Shown here piece after piece: positions 10,766 through 20,499 of a DNA stretch of 64,000 nt. The DNA is from Persicaria tinctoria (Eukaryota; Streptophyta; Magnoliopsida; Caryophyllales; Polygonaceae): assembly GCA_037127255.1 (NCBI GenBank), contig JBANSL010000020.1:51869098-51933097 (forward strand), written 5' to 3'. The notes below the pieces were generated by a model. It made no database searches. It saw only the letters and a program-made list of their open reading frames with translations, and was not told the origin of the DNA. The position numbers were made by a program, and so were the translations under genes. Position 1 is the first letter of the stretch. Each line of letters opens with the position of its first letter.

Positions 10766-12390
10766 TATGATGGAAATCCATTCTTTGCTCATAAACATAT
10801 ACTGACTGATGTTGCAGGATATTTCGAAATAATGCGGTAGATTTTGGAGTGATTTAGAATGTTGTGAAACATCCCAAAAAGATGAACATAACAAAACGTT
10901 GCACAACCTGACAAATTATGATAATTATAGTTAAGTTGATGACAACGTACATGAGAATAAACAAACTTTTGTGATGTTGTTTGAATTATCTTGTCTAGTT
11001 ATCTTCCTTGCTGATTCTGGAAAAAATAAATTTGATATTCCTACGAAAACAATTGATCTTCCAGAGAGGTATGTCTCTAAGTATAGACTAAAGCATATAA
11101 TATTAGAGTTGAAACTTGTGGATTCAGTGCAAAAATTTGTTGTTTTGACTTCGACCTCTCTTATACGAGTTGGGTTGTTAGAGATACCAAATTATCAGAT
11201 CTTGCTGAAAAACTCATTGTATTTGATTCAATTTCCTAAGAAGAGACTCTGTAATTATTTCCCAAGTTTAGAAAAAATTAGCGTTTAATGACACAATCTT
11301 AGTTGATGTTAGAGAGCGGCTTGACATAACAGAATATGTTATGTTTGATGGGAGTGATAAATTAAAAGTTGGAGAGACTAAGTTAACATATTACATTTTG
11401 GATGAGGTTAATGAGAGATTAGGTGTAGCAGAATTTAAGATGGACGAATTCAATGAGAGCTTGAAAGTTGACGAAACAAAGATTATGCATTTAGAAACAT
11501 CCCATTTTGAAATTTAAGGGAAATTTCATAAACTTGAATTAGTCTGGGGTATTTCAGGGTAATACGGTAGACTACGGAGTAGTTTAGAATGTTGTAAAAC
11601 ATCCCTAAAAGACGAAGAACATAACAGAATGTTGCAAAACCAGACAAATTATGATAATTAGAGTTAAGTTAGTAGCAACATCCATAAAAATAATATAAAT
11701 ACTAAATTTATATATGCTTGGGTTTTTATTATCCAAATAGGTTAAAAAATATACACAACTACCCTTCATGGTGATGAGATGCGAAAATGGCTACTGTTGC
11801 TATGATTACTGCACTGAAGTATGAAATAAAGGTCGAGTTTGCTTCTGAATTTCAAAAGCTTAAAAATCAAAGGAAGAACTCGACTCTGATTCCTTAAAGT
11901 TGATGAAGTCTCCAATCTCTTGTGTAAATAAGTGCACACAATTGGTGTATTGCTAAAGAAAGATTGGCTGGTCAACTGGATACTAAAGCTACTAGACCAT
12001 CGATACTAAAGCTACTGGACAACCAATTTTTGCACTGAATCCACAAGCTTCAACTCTAATGTTACATGCTTTTCAGAGACATCCCTCTCTAGAAGCTCAA
12101 TTGTTTTCGTAAGAATATCAACTTTAATTTCCCACATAAGTAGCAAGGAAGATAGCGAGACAAGATAGTTCAAACAACATCACAAAAGTTTGCTTATTCT
12201 CATGTATGTTTCTATCAACTTAACTCTAATTATCATAATTTGTCAGATTGTGCAACATTTTGTTATGTTCTTCATCTTTTTAGGATGTTTCGCAACATCT
12301 AAATCACTCTGGAGTCTACCGTATTATTTCGAAATATTTTGCAGCATCAATTACTATAGTTTATGAGCAAAGGATGGATTTCCATCATAC
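10766..12390. mobile_element. Long inverted-repeat (foldback-type) element
   Basis: The left arm, about 10766-11155, is an inverted copy of the right arm, about 12005-12390. Examples are TGATGGAAATCCATTCTTTG at the left tip against its complement at 12371-12390, and TTTCGAAATAATGCGGTAGA against 12316-12335. A third, direct, partial copy of the arm lies at 11548-11695. I see no transposase. Open frames in the arms (for instance 10971-11288) match nothing I know. It could be a non-autonomous MULE or foldback element. Confidence 0.65.
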
Positions 12391-12639
12391 GACTAGCTAC
12401 CTGTTGTGAGCTGAATCTGCCATGTTTTACAGTAAATTTTATATCGTTTTCTGCATACATTTCATGCATTTGGGCTAGGATAGTACATAATCTATGTAGT
12501 TTATGTTTATTTGCCAAATTATGGAATCTACACCAGTTTCTGTTTAATTCCGCAGAATTCGAGGCAAATTACAGCAGTTATGAGAAAGGTCGGAAAAGCT
12601 CGGAAATCAACTACAGAAGTCCAAGGTCAAGAAACAGCG

Positions 12640-12990
12640 GAACCAGTCGAATCAAGCTAGGAGCCCAACTTTACTCGATCTAGAGTAAAGTTACTCGATC
12701 TCGACGAAGGGTGTCCGAGCCTGTCGAGAAGAAGCTTGATCGAGGACACTGAGTCAGAGACAACCCGACTCCGGAAGCCAACTCGATCTCGAGTACATCT
12801 TGTCGAGATCGACAATACCTTGACGCCATGTCCGGAGTCGACGAGATGCGCCAAGTCGAGAAGCCGAAGACGGAGAACTCGACGCCAGACCTACTCGATC
12901 TCGAGTACTTAGGTCGATCTCGAGGACTCAGAGAGCCAAGGTCCGAGCCATGTCGAGCATCTGCTACCCGAGACGTCCAACCAGGTCATG
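12640..12990 (+). repeat. TCGA-NN-TCGA array, upstream (U3) part of the solo LTR
   Basis: A cluster of short palindromic motifs with the core CTCGATCTCGAGT or its reverse-complement form GTCGAGATCGA, for example at about 12700, 12783, 12803, 12895 and 12913. It lies upstream of the LTR TATA box. Some copies are degenerate (TCGATCTAGAGT). Confidence 0.8.
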
Positions 12991-13120
12991 GTCGACAACT
13001 TAATTCCATTCAAGTAAGTAGATATATTCTTTAATTGCATTTATTTATCTTAAAGCCTTTAGATATAGATTTAGATAAAGATAGATATATTCTATCCTTG
13101 AATAGCAAGGAGTAGAAGGC

Positions 13121-13130
13121 TATAAATAAA
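13121..13130 (+). promoter_or_regulatory. LTR TATA box
   Basis: TATAAATAAA follows AGAAGGC. The same element is in the two minus-strand LTRs (TTATTTATAG at 59161-59170 and CTATTTATAGG near 61099-61109). Conservation across copies supports it as the LTR core promoter. Confidence 0.6.
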
Positions 13131-13764
13131 GCCTTATGGGCTAGTTTTTCATCATTCATTCAGATTCCAATTCGATTCCATTCAAGTAAGTAGGAGTAGA
13201 GAGAGAGAGAGTTTGTGGCGAGCAAGGTGGAAAGGCGAAAGCGGATTTGGCTTGTTTGGTTGTAAGCTCTCTTTGGTTTATTTTAATGCAAGTTAGTTTC
13301 TTTTGTTATTTAATGTCTTTCTTGATGATGAAGAGCGAGTAGTCCAACCACTTCTGGGGCTAGAGTGAGCCCGACGGTAGCCATGTGAGGTGACGCGGTA
13401 AAGGTTTGATCTTGTTATACAATTCGTCTTCTATCCCTATGAGCATGATTCTTTTGCAAGAGTTGAAGGTGATCCTTGTTTGTGTTATTGAAGCAAAAAT
13501 GATCTTAATGCAACTCGGGTTAATTATGTGAAAAAGGGTTAGTAACAATTAGGGTTTATGCGAAAGCCTCTATATGCCTATTTGTTAATAACGAAAGTTA
13601 TTTTGATGGAAAGCATGATCTTTTATGCCTTTATGTGTTACTTTGCATGGTTATCGTTGTGGTGTTGATACCCTGGCTTTGGAAGTTCTTTATATATTGA
13701 GTTTATTTCTGTCAAATTCCGAGTTCTGTGTTCGAATCTGCAAGATTTCAGTTTTTTTGTGTGT

Positions 13765-13995
13765 TTTAGTCGATCTTGAGGAGTCTGTGGTCGAGATCGA
13801 GTAAAATGTTGTCTTGATCGAGTTGTTTCTGTTGCTGATTTTGAGTTTCTGACATCGCTGTTGTTAGTCGATCTCGAGTAGGCCTAGTCGAGATCGAGTA
13901 CTGATTTGTCTGGATCGAGTTTCTGTCGTCGATTCTGAAGTTTCTGTTTCTGCTGTCCTTTTTCGATCTCGAGTTGCTGTTAGTCGAGATCGAGC
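13765..13995 (+). repeat. TCGA-NN-TCGA array, downstream (U5-side) part of the solo LTR
   Basis: A second cluster with the same GATC-centred form as the upstream array: AGTCGATCTTGAG, GTCGAGATCGAGTA, AGTCGATCTCGAGT and others, with about seven clear copies. Nearly all keep TC (or GA on the other strand) as the central dinucleotide. Confidence 0.8.
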
Positions 13996-14439
13996 ACTTC
14001 TGTGTTTGTTTTATTTTTTGCTTTCGTTTGTTATTTCTGTTTTTCTGTCTTTCTTTCTTTGTTTCTTTGTTTATGTCTTCTGTTTGCTTTTCTGTGAGAT
14101 TTACAGCTACATAGGATCCGCTGACACGCTTCCTCGTGGATCGATCCCGACTTTCTCTTACTACATTGGAGGGAGTCTTGTAATTATTTGCGTGAGCCTA
14201 AATCTGGTTTGATCTATTTTATTATATTTCATACTCGATTTCCTCCTCACAACACTACCACTCAACCTTCCCACAATTAAGTAGTTCTGAAACTTCAAAT
14301 CAATGATGTTTTTTGGTTGTTTTTGTCTATTGATTTTACTTGTTTTATTTAGGAAACAGGAAATAGATTCTTAGGAAATGGATAGAGAATCTTGAAAATG
14401 ACATTTTTTAAGAGCATAGATACAACATGTAGTAGACTC

Positions 14440-14885
14440 AACGTTCTAAAAAACGCTTGACAACAAGGTACCGCTAAGTGCCAAGAGATTTAGCGGCCTT
14501 ATTAGTAGTTTCTTGGTGGACAAACAATTTTTGATTACTTATATTTATCTCATGAACTATGTATAAAACATATATTATGCTATAAATTATGCATTAATTT
14601 TAAGTCTATAACATATCAAATAAAAAATCATCATGGACATTTTAAAGTTGTCCAAATCAAACATAAAATTACATAGATATATTTAAATAAGTATCACAAC
14701 TTCATAATTAAGAAATTTGAAACCATAAAAACTAAATAATTTCAATTTAAAACCGCCAAGACCGATAGGCCTCCGTCCCGTGACCGTCAAAACTCTTCCC
14801 CACCAAGCCCGATTTGCACCCGTTGGCCGCCAAGTCTTCGTCTTCCACCCGCCAAGACCGTCAAGGTGCTGTTCCATTCCCGCCA
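14440..14885 (-). repeat. GGCGG-rich interspersed repeat, copy 2 (inverted)
   Basis: Reverse complement of the 9295-9770 block: AAGGTACCGCTAAGTGCCAA at the left, the AT-rich middle, then ACCGCCAAGACCG and TTCCATTCCCGCC at the right. It ends about 400 bp upstream of the ribosomal protein start codon and so abuts that promoter. Confidence 0.75.
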
Positions 14886-14956
14886 AACTTTTGTGTTGAA
14901 TTTAGTTAAATACTATAATAGGTAGTTTTGTACACCTTGGCGCTGTTCAAAACTGC

Positions 14957-15120
14957 ACTCTGGGCCAGAAGTGTAAATGTTAGTATCATACTGGGCCGGC
15001 CCAAATGAAAGCCCAGAGGAAGGGAGGCAACAGTGTATCACATATGCTAGGGTTTTATAAGCCGAAACTCGTCATCTTCCTCCCGCTGTGTACGCCGTTT
15101 GGCAACTGACATCTAGGGTT
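14957..15120 (+). promoter_or_regulatory. Ribosomal-protein-type promoter: site II and telo-box motifs
   Basis: TGGGCC occurs at about 14961 and within CTGGGCCGGCCCAAAT near 14991; AAAGCCCA follows near 15007. Two AGGGTTT telo-box motifs lie at about 15049 and 15115. Site II (TGGGCC/T) plus telo-box is the established promoter signature of plant ribosomal protein genes, and it sits where expected for the gene at 15288. Confidence 0.7.
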
Positions 15121-15287
15121 TTTCAGGTACGCCCCATTGCCTTCTCCGAGTTCTCTCGTCCCCCTTTCAGTCGTTTTTCATTGTCTTTTTCACTCTCTTG
15201 TCTAATGCATCAGCTCTTGTTTTCATGCTTTGATGCATTCCTATTCAGATTGATCGGTTCTTTTTTTGACGCACCAGAGCAGTCGCC

Positions 15288-17133
15288 ATGAGGTAATTCA
15301 TGCCACGTTCCTCTCTTGTTACGTATTATTACGGGCGCAGGGTTTGATTTGTATCGATAGGGTTTCAACAAGTGTTTTTCACTGGATTCATGTGTGTTTT
15401 TCGTCCAATCATTTTATAATTATTACGGCATTGTGAATCCTTGATTATTTTCTGCGTAATCCCTGAACTAAAAGTACAACGAGAATGATCCATTTCGGGG
15501 AAAGCTAGGGAAAGAAAGGTGATCTAATCTGTTCGATATAATTCATCTTCTTCATGGACTGTGGAGTTTGCTGTGTTAGAAGATCTTAAAATTTTGATTG
15601 GGGAGACTTTGAAATATAAGTTTCTGGATCCAGATAAAAACATTGTTATTTAGCATTGGATATTCTGAATTGTAATTGTCATGTTCCTCCGGCAATGTGG
15701 AGTTGACTTGTTTTGTATATTGACACAGTAAGCTTCAAAGTGAGGCTGTGAGAGAGGCCATCACCGGTATCACTAATGATGCCAAGGAGAAGGGAAGGAA
15801 GTTTACTGAGACCATTGAGCTTCAGATTGGATTGAAAAACTACGACCCACAGAAGGACAAACGTTTCAGCGGCTCAGTCAAACTCCCCCACATTCCTCGT
15901 CCTAAGATGAAGGTTTGCATGCTTGGAGATGCCCAGCATGTTGAAGAGGTAACTGATCAACTTATTGTGTGTAATTTCATTAGCAGATGCTCTTAATTCA
16001 GTCATTTTGATTATAAATTTGTGAGTAGGAATGTGATTTATGCTGTATTATCACATTGAATTAGGATGACTGCAGGAATTTGAGTGTAACATGAGGTTTT
16101 GCTAGCTGGTCAAATATATTAACTTATTTATTGATCTTCTTTCCATGTCTGTAGTCTGAAAAGATTGGATTGGACTGTATGGATGTTGAAGCTCTGAAGA
16201 AGCTGAACAAAAACAAGAAGCTCGTGAAGAAGCTAGCCAAGAAATACCACGCATTTTTGGCTTCTGAAGCTGTCATCAAGCAGATCCCACGTTTGCTTGG
16301 TCCCGGTCTTAACAAGGCAGGCAAGTGCATCAAAGAATTCCACGATTGAGTATTTTGTAGTCATATCTGTTGAATTAATGGGATACAGAGAGGTGTCCAT
16401 CTGAGACACTTTGTTGTAATATAGATGGTGGATTGTGATGGAAAATGTGGTTAACGGTTTTGGAAATTTGCTCCTAACTGCAGGAAAATTCCCCGCCCTT
16501 GTTAGTCACCAAGAATCTTTGGAGTCTAAGGTTAATGAAATCAAGGCTACCGTGAAGTTCCAGCTCAAGAAGGTGCTGTGCATGGGTGTTGCTGTTGGAA
16601 ACTGTGGCATGGAAGAAAAACAGATCTTCCAGAATGTTCAAATGAGTGTCAACTTCCTTGTTTCCTTGTTGAAAAAGAACTGGCAAAATGTAAGTCTGAA
16701 TTTCTGCATTACTTTTGATATGAAATCCTTATATTGTGTTTCTTTGTTAAATTCATTTGTAGAGATTAATGACAACTGAATTACACTTGATGAATTTCTT
16801 TTATCTATAACTCATGAATTACTTTAAACTCTGGTAACAATATGAATTACAAACTTCTTATATGCAATAGGTGAGACTCTGTAGTTTACAAAAAATGAGT
16901 TAATTTACTCATGAACCCTCGATTTGCAATATGATTTTTATTTGACATGAAATTGACAATGCTAGTCTAATCCCACCATGCCAAACTTTGTATTTTTTTT
17001 TCAAGTAATGTTTGGGAATTTTGCTATGTTTGATTGGTGTATATGGTAATGATATTATTCATTTGTGTTTCTCTCTCAGGTTCGCTGCCTGTACCTGAAG
17101 AGCACCATGGGAAAGCCATACCGTGTCTTTTAA
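15288..17133 (+). CDS. RPL10A: 60S ribosomal protein L10a (uL1)
   Basis: uL1 binds 28S rRNA in the L1 stalk of the large subunit and helps release deacylated tRNA. The coding exons are 15288-15292, 15729-15948, 16155-16320, 16484-16689 and 17080-17133. Together they encode 216 residues, the usual plant length. The first exon holds only ATGAG and joins TAAGCTT to give [13 protein letters not shown]. Recognisable uL1 stretches are [50 protein letters not shown] and a C-terminus ending in MGKPYRVF. There are no frameshifts or premature stops. Intron 3 (16321-16483) appears to use a GC donor. The upstream site II/telo-box promoter fits a housekeeping ribosomal gene. The gene is convergent with the BABAM1-like gene about 1 kb away. 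Confidence 0.95.
16321..16483 (+). other. GC-AG intron in the L10a gene
   Basis: Exon 3 ends AACAAGGCAG and is followed by GCAAGTGC; exon 4 begins after CTGCAG at 16483. Joining GCAG to GAAAATTC restores the invariant AGKFP of uL1. A GT donor four bases on (GTGCAT) would shift the frame. Reading through would add seven residues and stop. The donor context CAG|GCAAGT fits the known consensus of GC-AG introns. Confidence 0.85.
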
Positions 17134-18152
17134 GCTATTGTGCTTCATAGAGTTTTGAGTTGTTTCTTAGCCAGGGACCTTCACAGGAAATGATCAAATT
17201 TTCTTCGGATGGATTAGTATTTTTGTTTACTTGTTTCATGACTTTCATCTATACTTTATCAAGTTTTGATGATCAGTTGAATGTTTTCCTTCAGGCCTTG
17301 AACTTAAAAGTTCACTATGTTCAAGTATTCATACATGATTTTGCTATTGGCCTTGTAGGCTTATACAAATTTGGATTTGTGGTTTGTCGGCAATTTTAAG
17401 GTTTTTTTTTTCTGGGAAGATATGACCCCTCTTTTATGATCGCTAACCCTAATGTTATGATTTCATCGAACAGTAAACGATATAAATTTGATAAGCGAAA
17501 TATGCATTTCATGTCTTGACTGAAGTTATTGATGATATAAATTTTGAATTACTGGTATGAATATACTCATTTCTTCACTTAAGCGAGGGATTTTAATGGT
17601 TAATTCGTACGGACATCAAGCAGTATGTCGAATAAAATTCATTTTCAGGAAAACAAATAAGTGTATTTTCTTGATTCTGATAATATGATTATAGCAAAAG
17701 TAATAGATATTGCAGTTGCAATTTCTTTGTTTTAACAATTAACATGCTTGATACCCTGATAAAAAAAACCATTAAAATGTAGATCCAAAATCAATATCTA
17801 ATACACTTTCAGAAAATCGCCATCAACAAAATATGTGATTAGTTTTGAATTTATTTTTGGAGAGAACTTTCAGAACATGGTTCCTCCTGAAGAAAAAAAT
17901 AACTTTAGAAGTGTGAACCCAATCCAAATCCAAATTTTGACATAAAGGTGAAGGAAACGGTGTCTATGAGATCCACATCATAGATGATCCACATTTTAGT
18001 ATTTTACCACACATCGTATCAGATAAATTGGATTCCCAAGATGATAACACAGCCATCAACACCATCCGAATTCAAACTACAAAACTACACCTTAAAATTT
18101 TACAGAAATAACAATACAGAAACATACACAGAAGCCTCAGAGAGCTGAAGGC
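17134..18152. other. Intergenic region between convergent genes
   Basis: It contains the 3' flanks of both neighbouring genes. No further gene is recognisable. It is AT-rich, as expected of plant 3' UTR and intergenic DNA. Confidence 0.6.
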
Positions 18153-20295
18153 TCATGAGATGTCCTCACGCTGGATCGGCTTATCATTAGCAGGATTCTT
18201 CTTTTTAAGGGCCTTGGGCAGGTTGAGGTCGTCTTGTATGCAGCGTTGCTGGGGGTGGGAAAGTAACAAGCACATTTGCTTGAAGAAGACGCGCTGGAGG
18301 CCTTGACCGCTCTCGAAAATGTACCCTTCGTTCTCTGACACACTTTCAAGGGCTTCCACAAGGGCATCATAAACTTTCTGGGGGCTATTTTCTGGTGAGG
18401 GTTTGTCATGAAGGTACACAACATCAAATGTGAACAGCTTCTCGTTCACAGGCCACTGGAATACCGGTGGCAAGGATGACCGGCAGTATACAAGGATCTG
18501 ATCATTATAAAAACAAGGAGTTAGCTCACGTGATGATCACTAGTCACAATTTATAGGTGATGTTGAAAGAAAGTAGGCAAAATTTGAAATTTTCTAATCC
18601 AATTCGACAGCAATTGCATTAGATGAGTATCAAAACTATGACTTGTGTAGACCAAATCAATTTTAAAAAATATTGTTAGGCCAAACAATGAACAACTTCC
18701 AACTAGCAGCAAACCCCATAACAGAAAAATCATATAAACCAAGTTTGTGATCAAATGACTAGGAGGCATGGAGCCATCAAGGGGTGAAGATATTATGGTT
18801 ATTAAGTGATGCAAATGCAAAAAAATTTAACAAAAAAAAATCAGCACAAGAATCAGTTTCACTAACAATAATATGGGTCCAACTTTTATCTGCACAGATA
18901 GCATAACCTACGCATATTTGCAGAAAAAATGCATTCATCTACCAACTTTTATCTGCAGATTTTCCTAGAACCATGACAAAAAAAATAGCTAATAATGTAT
19001 AACTCCTCAACTTAACTCAACTCAACAGTACTCAACAATTTAAAAGGATCAGCATATAGGCCAAAAAGCAAAATATGTTGCAGACCCTCCATAGATTGCA
19101 GCATGAAAAAACATGCAATTGCTTCCAATCATAGGTGATTAATCTTGGATTCTGCCTGAATAATCAATGTGGGCCTATCTGTGAATAAGGATTTCAAAAG
19201 AAATTACTATTGGTTTTCTGTGAGCACCAAATTACCACTTCTCCTCTAATTATTTTACTTATTATTGCTAATATAATTCCGTTTTATCTTAAACTGTAAG
19301 CAGGCTCAACTATTATAATTAATAAAAACAGTCCAAGGAATCAATCAAAGGATGTTCTAATAAGCAGTAGCTATGACAGGGGAGTGATCTTAACTAGCCT
19401 GGAAGATCATGACAACCAACAAAATCACAATGTGGAAGAGCCAAAACTTACCACTCTAAAAATCCGGTTTAAAGCACGAGACTTTTTGGCCTCATGAGCT
19501 GCTATATGTAATAGGGGAGTAAGATCAGCATGTCCACCGGCACCAATTGGATCAACAGTTATGTTCCGTAGTGCAGAAAATATTGAGTCCATATCACCAC
19601 AGAAATCTCTACGAAGCTTCAATACAGAGGAGAAAATAAATAAGACTTACATAATGGAAAGGAATTCATGATTAGTGACATTTTCTCAGCCTTTGAAACA
19701 GCAAAAATGTCAAAAGTTGAACGGGAGACAATCAAGATTCACAGGGACAGTATTTAGTTGAGACATCATCTGTCACAGCCATTTCAATCAAATTAAACCA
19801 CCTCCAATTGCAGGCATTCAAGAGGCAAAATCGAAGTTCATAAACAAGAGCGTATATCAACAAATCAACAATTATCCAAGAAATTTAACAGATGAAGAAG
19901 AATCAGGGTTACTAAATTGAATGAACAAAACAAGCGCATAGACAAGATAGTAACCAGAAAGGGCGAGAAAGGTCAATTAGGTACATAGATGCAAACGATA
20001 GAAGAAGAAATTAGGGCAAGGGAAAGAGAGGCACCCATTGGGCGGATCTGGCAAGGACGGAAAAGGCGAAGCGATGATCGGGGTTGATAGCGAGCTTGGA
20101 GCTGACGAAGAGAATGATGGCCTGCTTGATGGAGTCGAGGCGGGTGATGGGGCGGCCATTGAGGCCAGGGTTCTTCATCTCGACGAGGGACTCCTTGTCG
20201 ATATCGATACAGAAGAGGATGTCCTCGCTGCTGTACCGCGATGCGGGGAGACTGTACGGAGCAGGTGCCGGAACCACCTCTTCCATGGCTTCCAT
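18153..20295 (-). CDS. BABAM1: BRISC and BRCA1-A complex member 1-like (MERIT40)
   Basis: MERIT40/NBA1 is a VWA-like scaffold that stabilises the BRCC36 K63-deubiquitinase complexes BRISC and BRCA1-A. The minus-strand exons are 20295-20035, 19616-19452 and 18497-18153, all with GT-AG borders and phase 0. They encode 256 residues, close to plant homologues. Visible features are SSEDILFCIDIDKESLVEMK with NGRPITRLDSIKQA in exon 1, and a join giving SAQW|LRRDF. Exon 2 then has TPLLHIAAHEAKKSRALNRI, and exon 3 has YCRSSLPPVFQWPV and FTFDVVYLHDKPS. I chose the start MEAMEE because the upstream in-frame extension looks like a 5' leader; MEEVVP three codons later is possible. The second intron is long (954 bp). 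No inactivating change is visible. Confidence 0.9.
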
Positions 20296-20499
20296 TTCCA
20301 AACTCTCTCTCTCTGTGTGATCTGGTTCTTCGGTCTCTTGTAATGTACGATGTACTTGGTTGGGGTTTGATGTTTGTTTGTCCAATTGTTTCTATTTCCA
20401 CTAACACATCTGATTTGGCAACTTTACTCGTCCAGTCATCCCAACCGAGCAAATAACTTACGGTTTTTTTTATCCTATACCCGTAAAACCTAATTAGGG

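Larger units (their letters stand above)
12402..14254 (+). mobile_element. Solo LTR of a Ty3/gypsy (Tat/Athila-like) element
   Basis: This 1,853-bp block begins TGTTGTGAGC, ends CAACA, and is flanked on both sides by CTACC (12397-12401 and 14255-14259). That is a perfect 5-bp target duplication. Sequence and order of parts match two minus-strand LTRs near the end of the window: start at TGAATCTGCCATGTTTTA, TATA box at 13121, GA-rich tract near 13197, a segment with GCCCGACGGTAGCC near 13368, and an end with CTCGTGGATCGATCCxGAC then GAGGGAGTCTTGTAATTATT. With one LTR and an intact duplication, it is most simply a solo LTR left by LTR-LTR recombination. Confidence 0.9.

Noticed and set aside
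10971..11288. Open frame in the inverted-repeat arm as a transposase
   Set aside because: No motif of any transposase family is visible, and the same sequence recurs inverted in the right arm, so it is repeat sequence.
12640..13995. Regularly spaced palindromes as a CRISPR array
   Set aside because: The units are short and degenerate with irregular spacing, inside a plant LTR; no cas genes and the wrong kind of genome.
16155..16348. L10a truncated by read-through at exon 3 (ending CIKEFHD)
   Set aside because: The missing half of uL1 lies intact just downstream and joins in frame through a GC-AG intron, so a pseudogene is unlikely.
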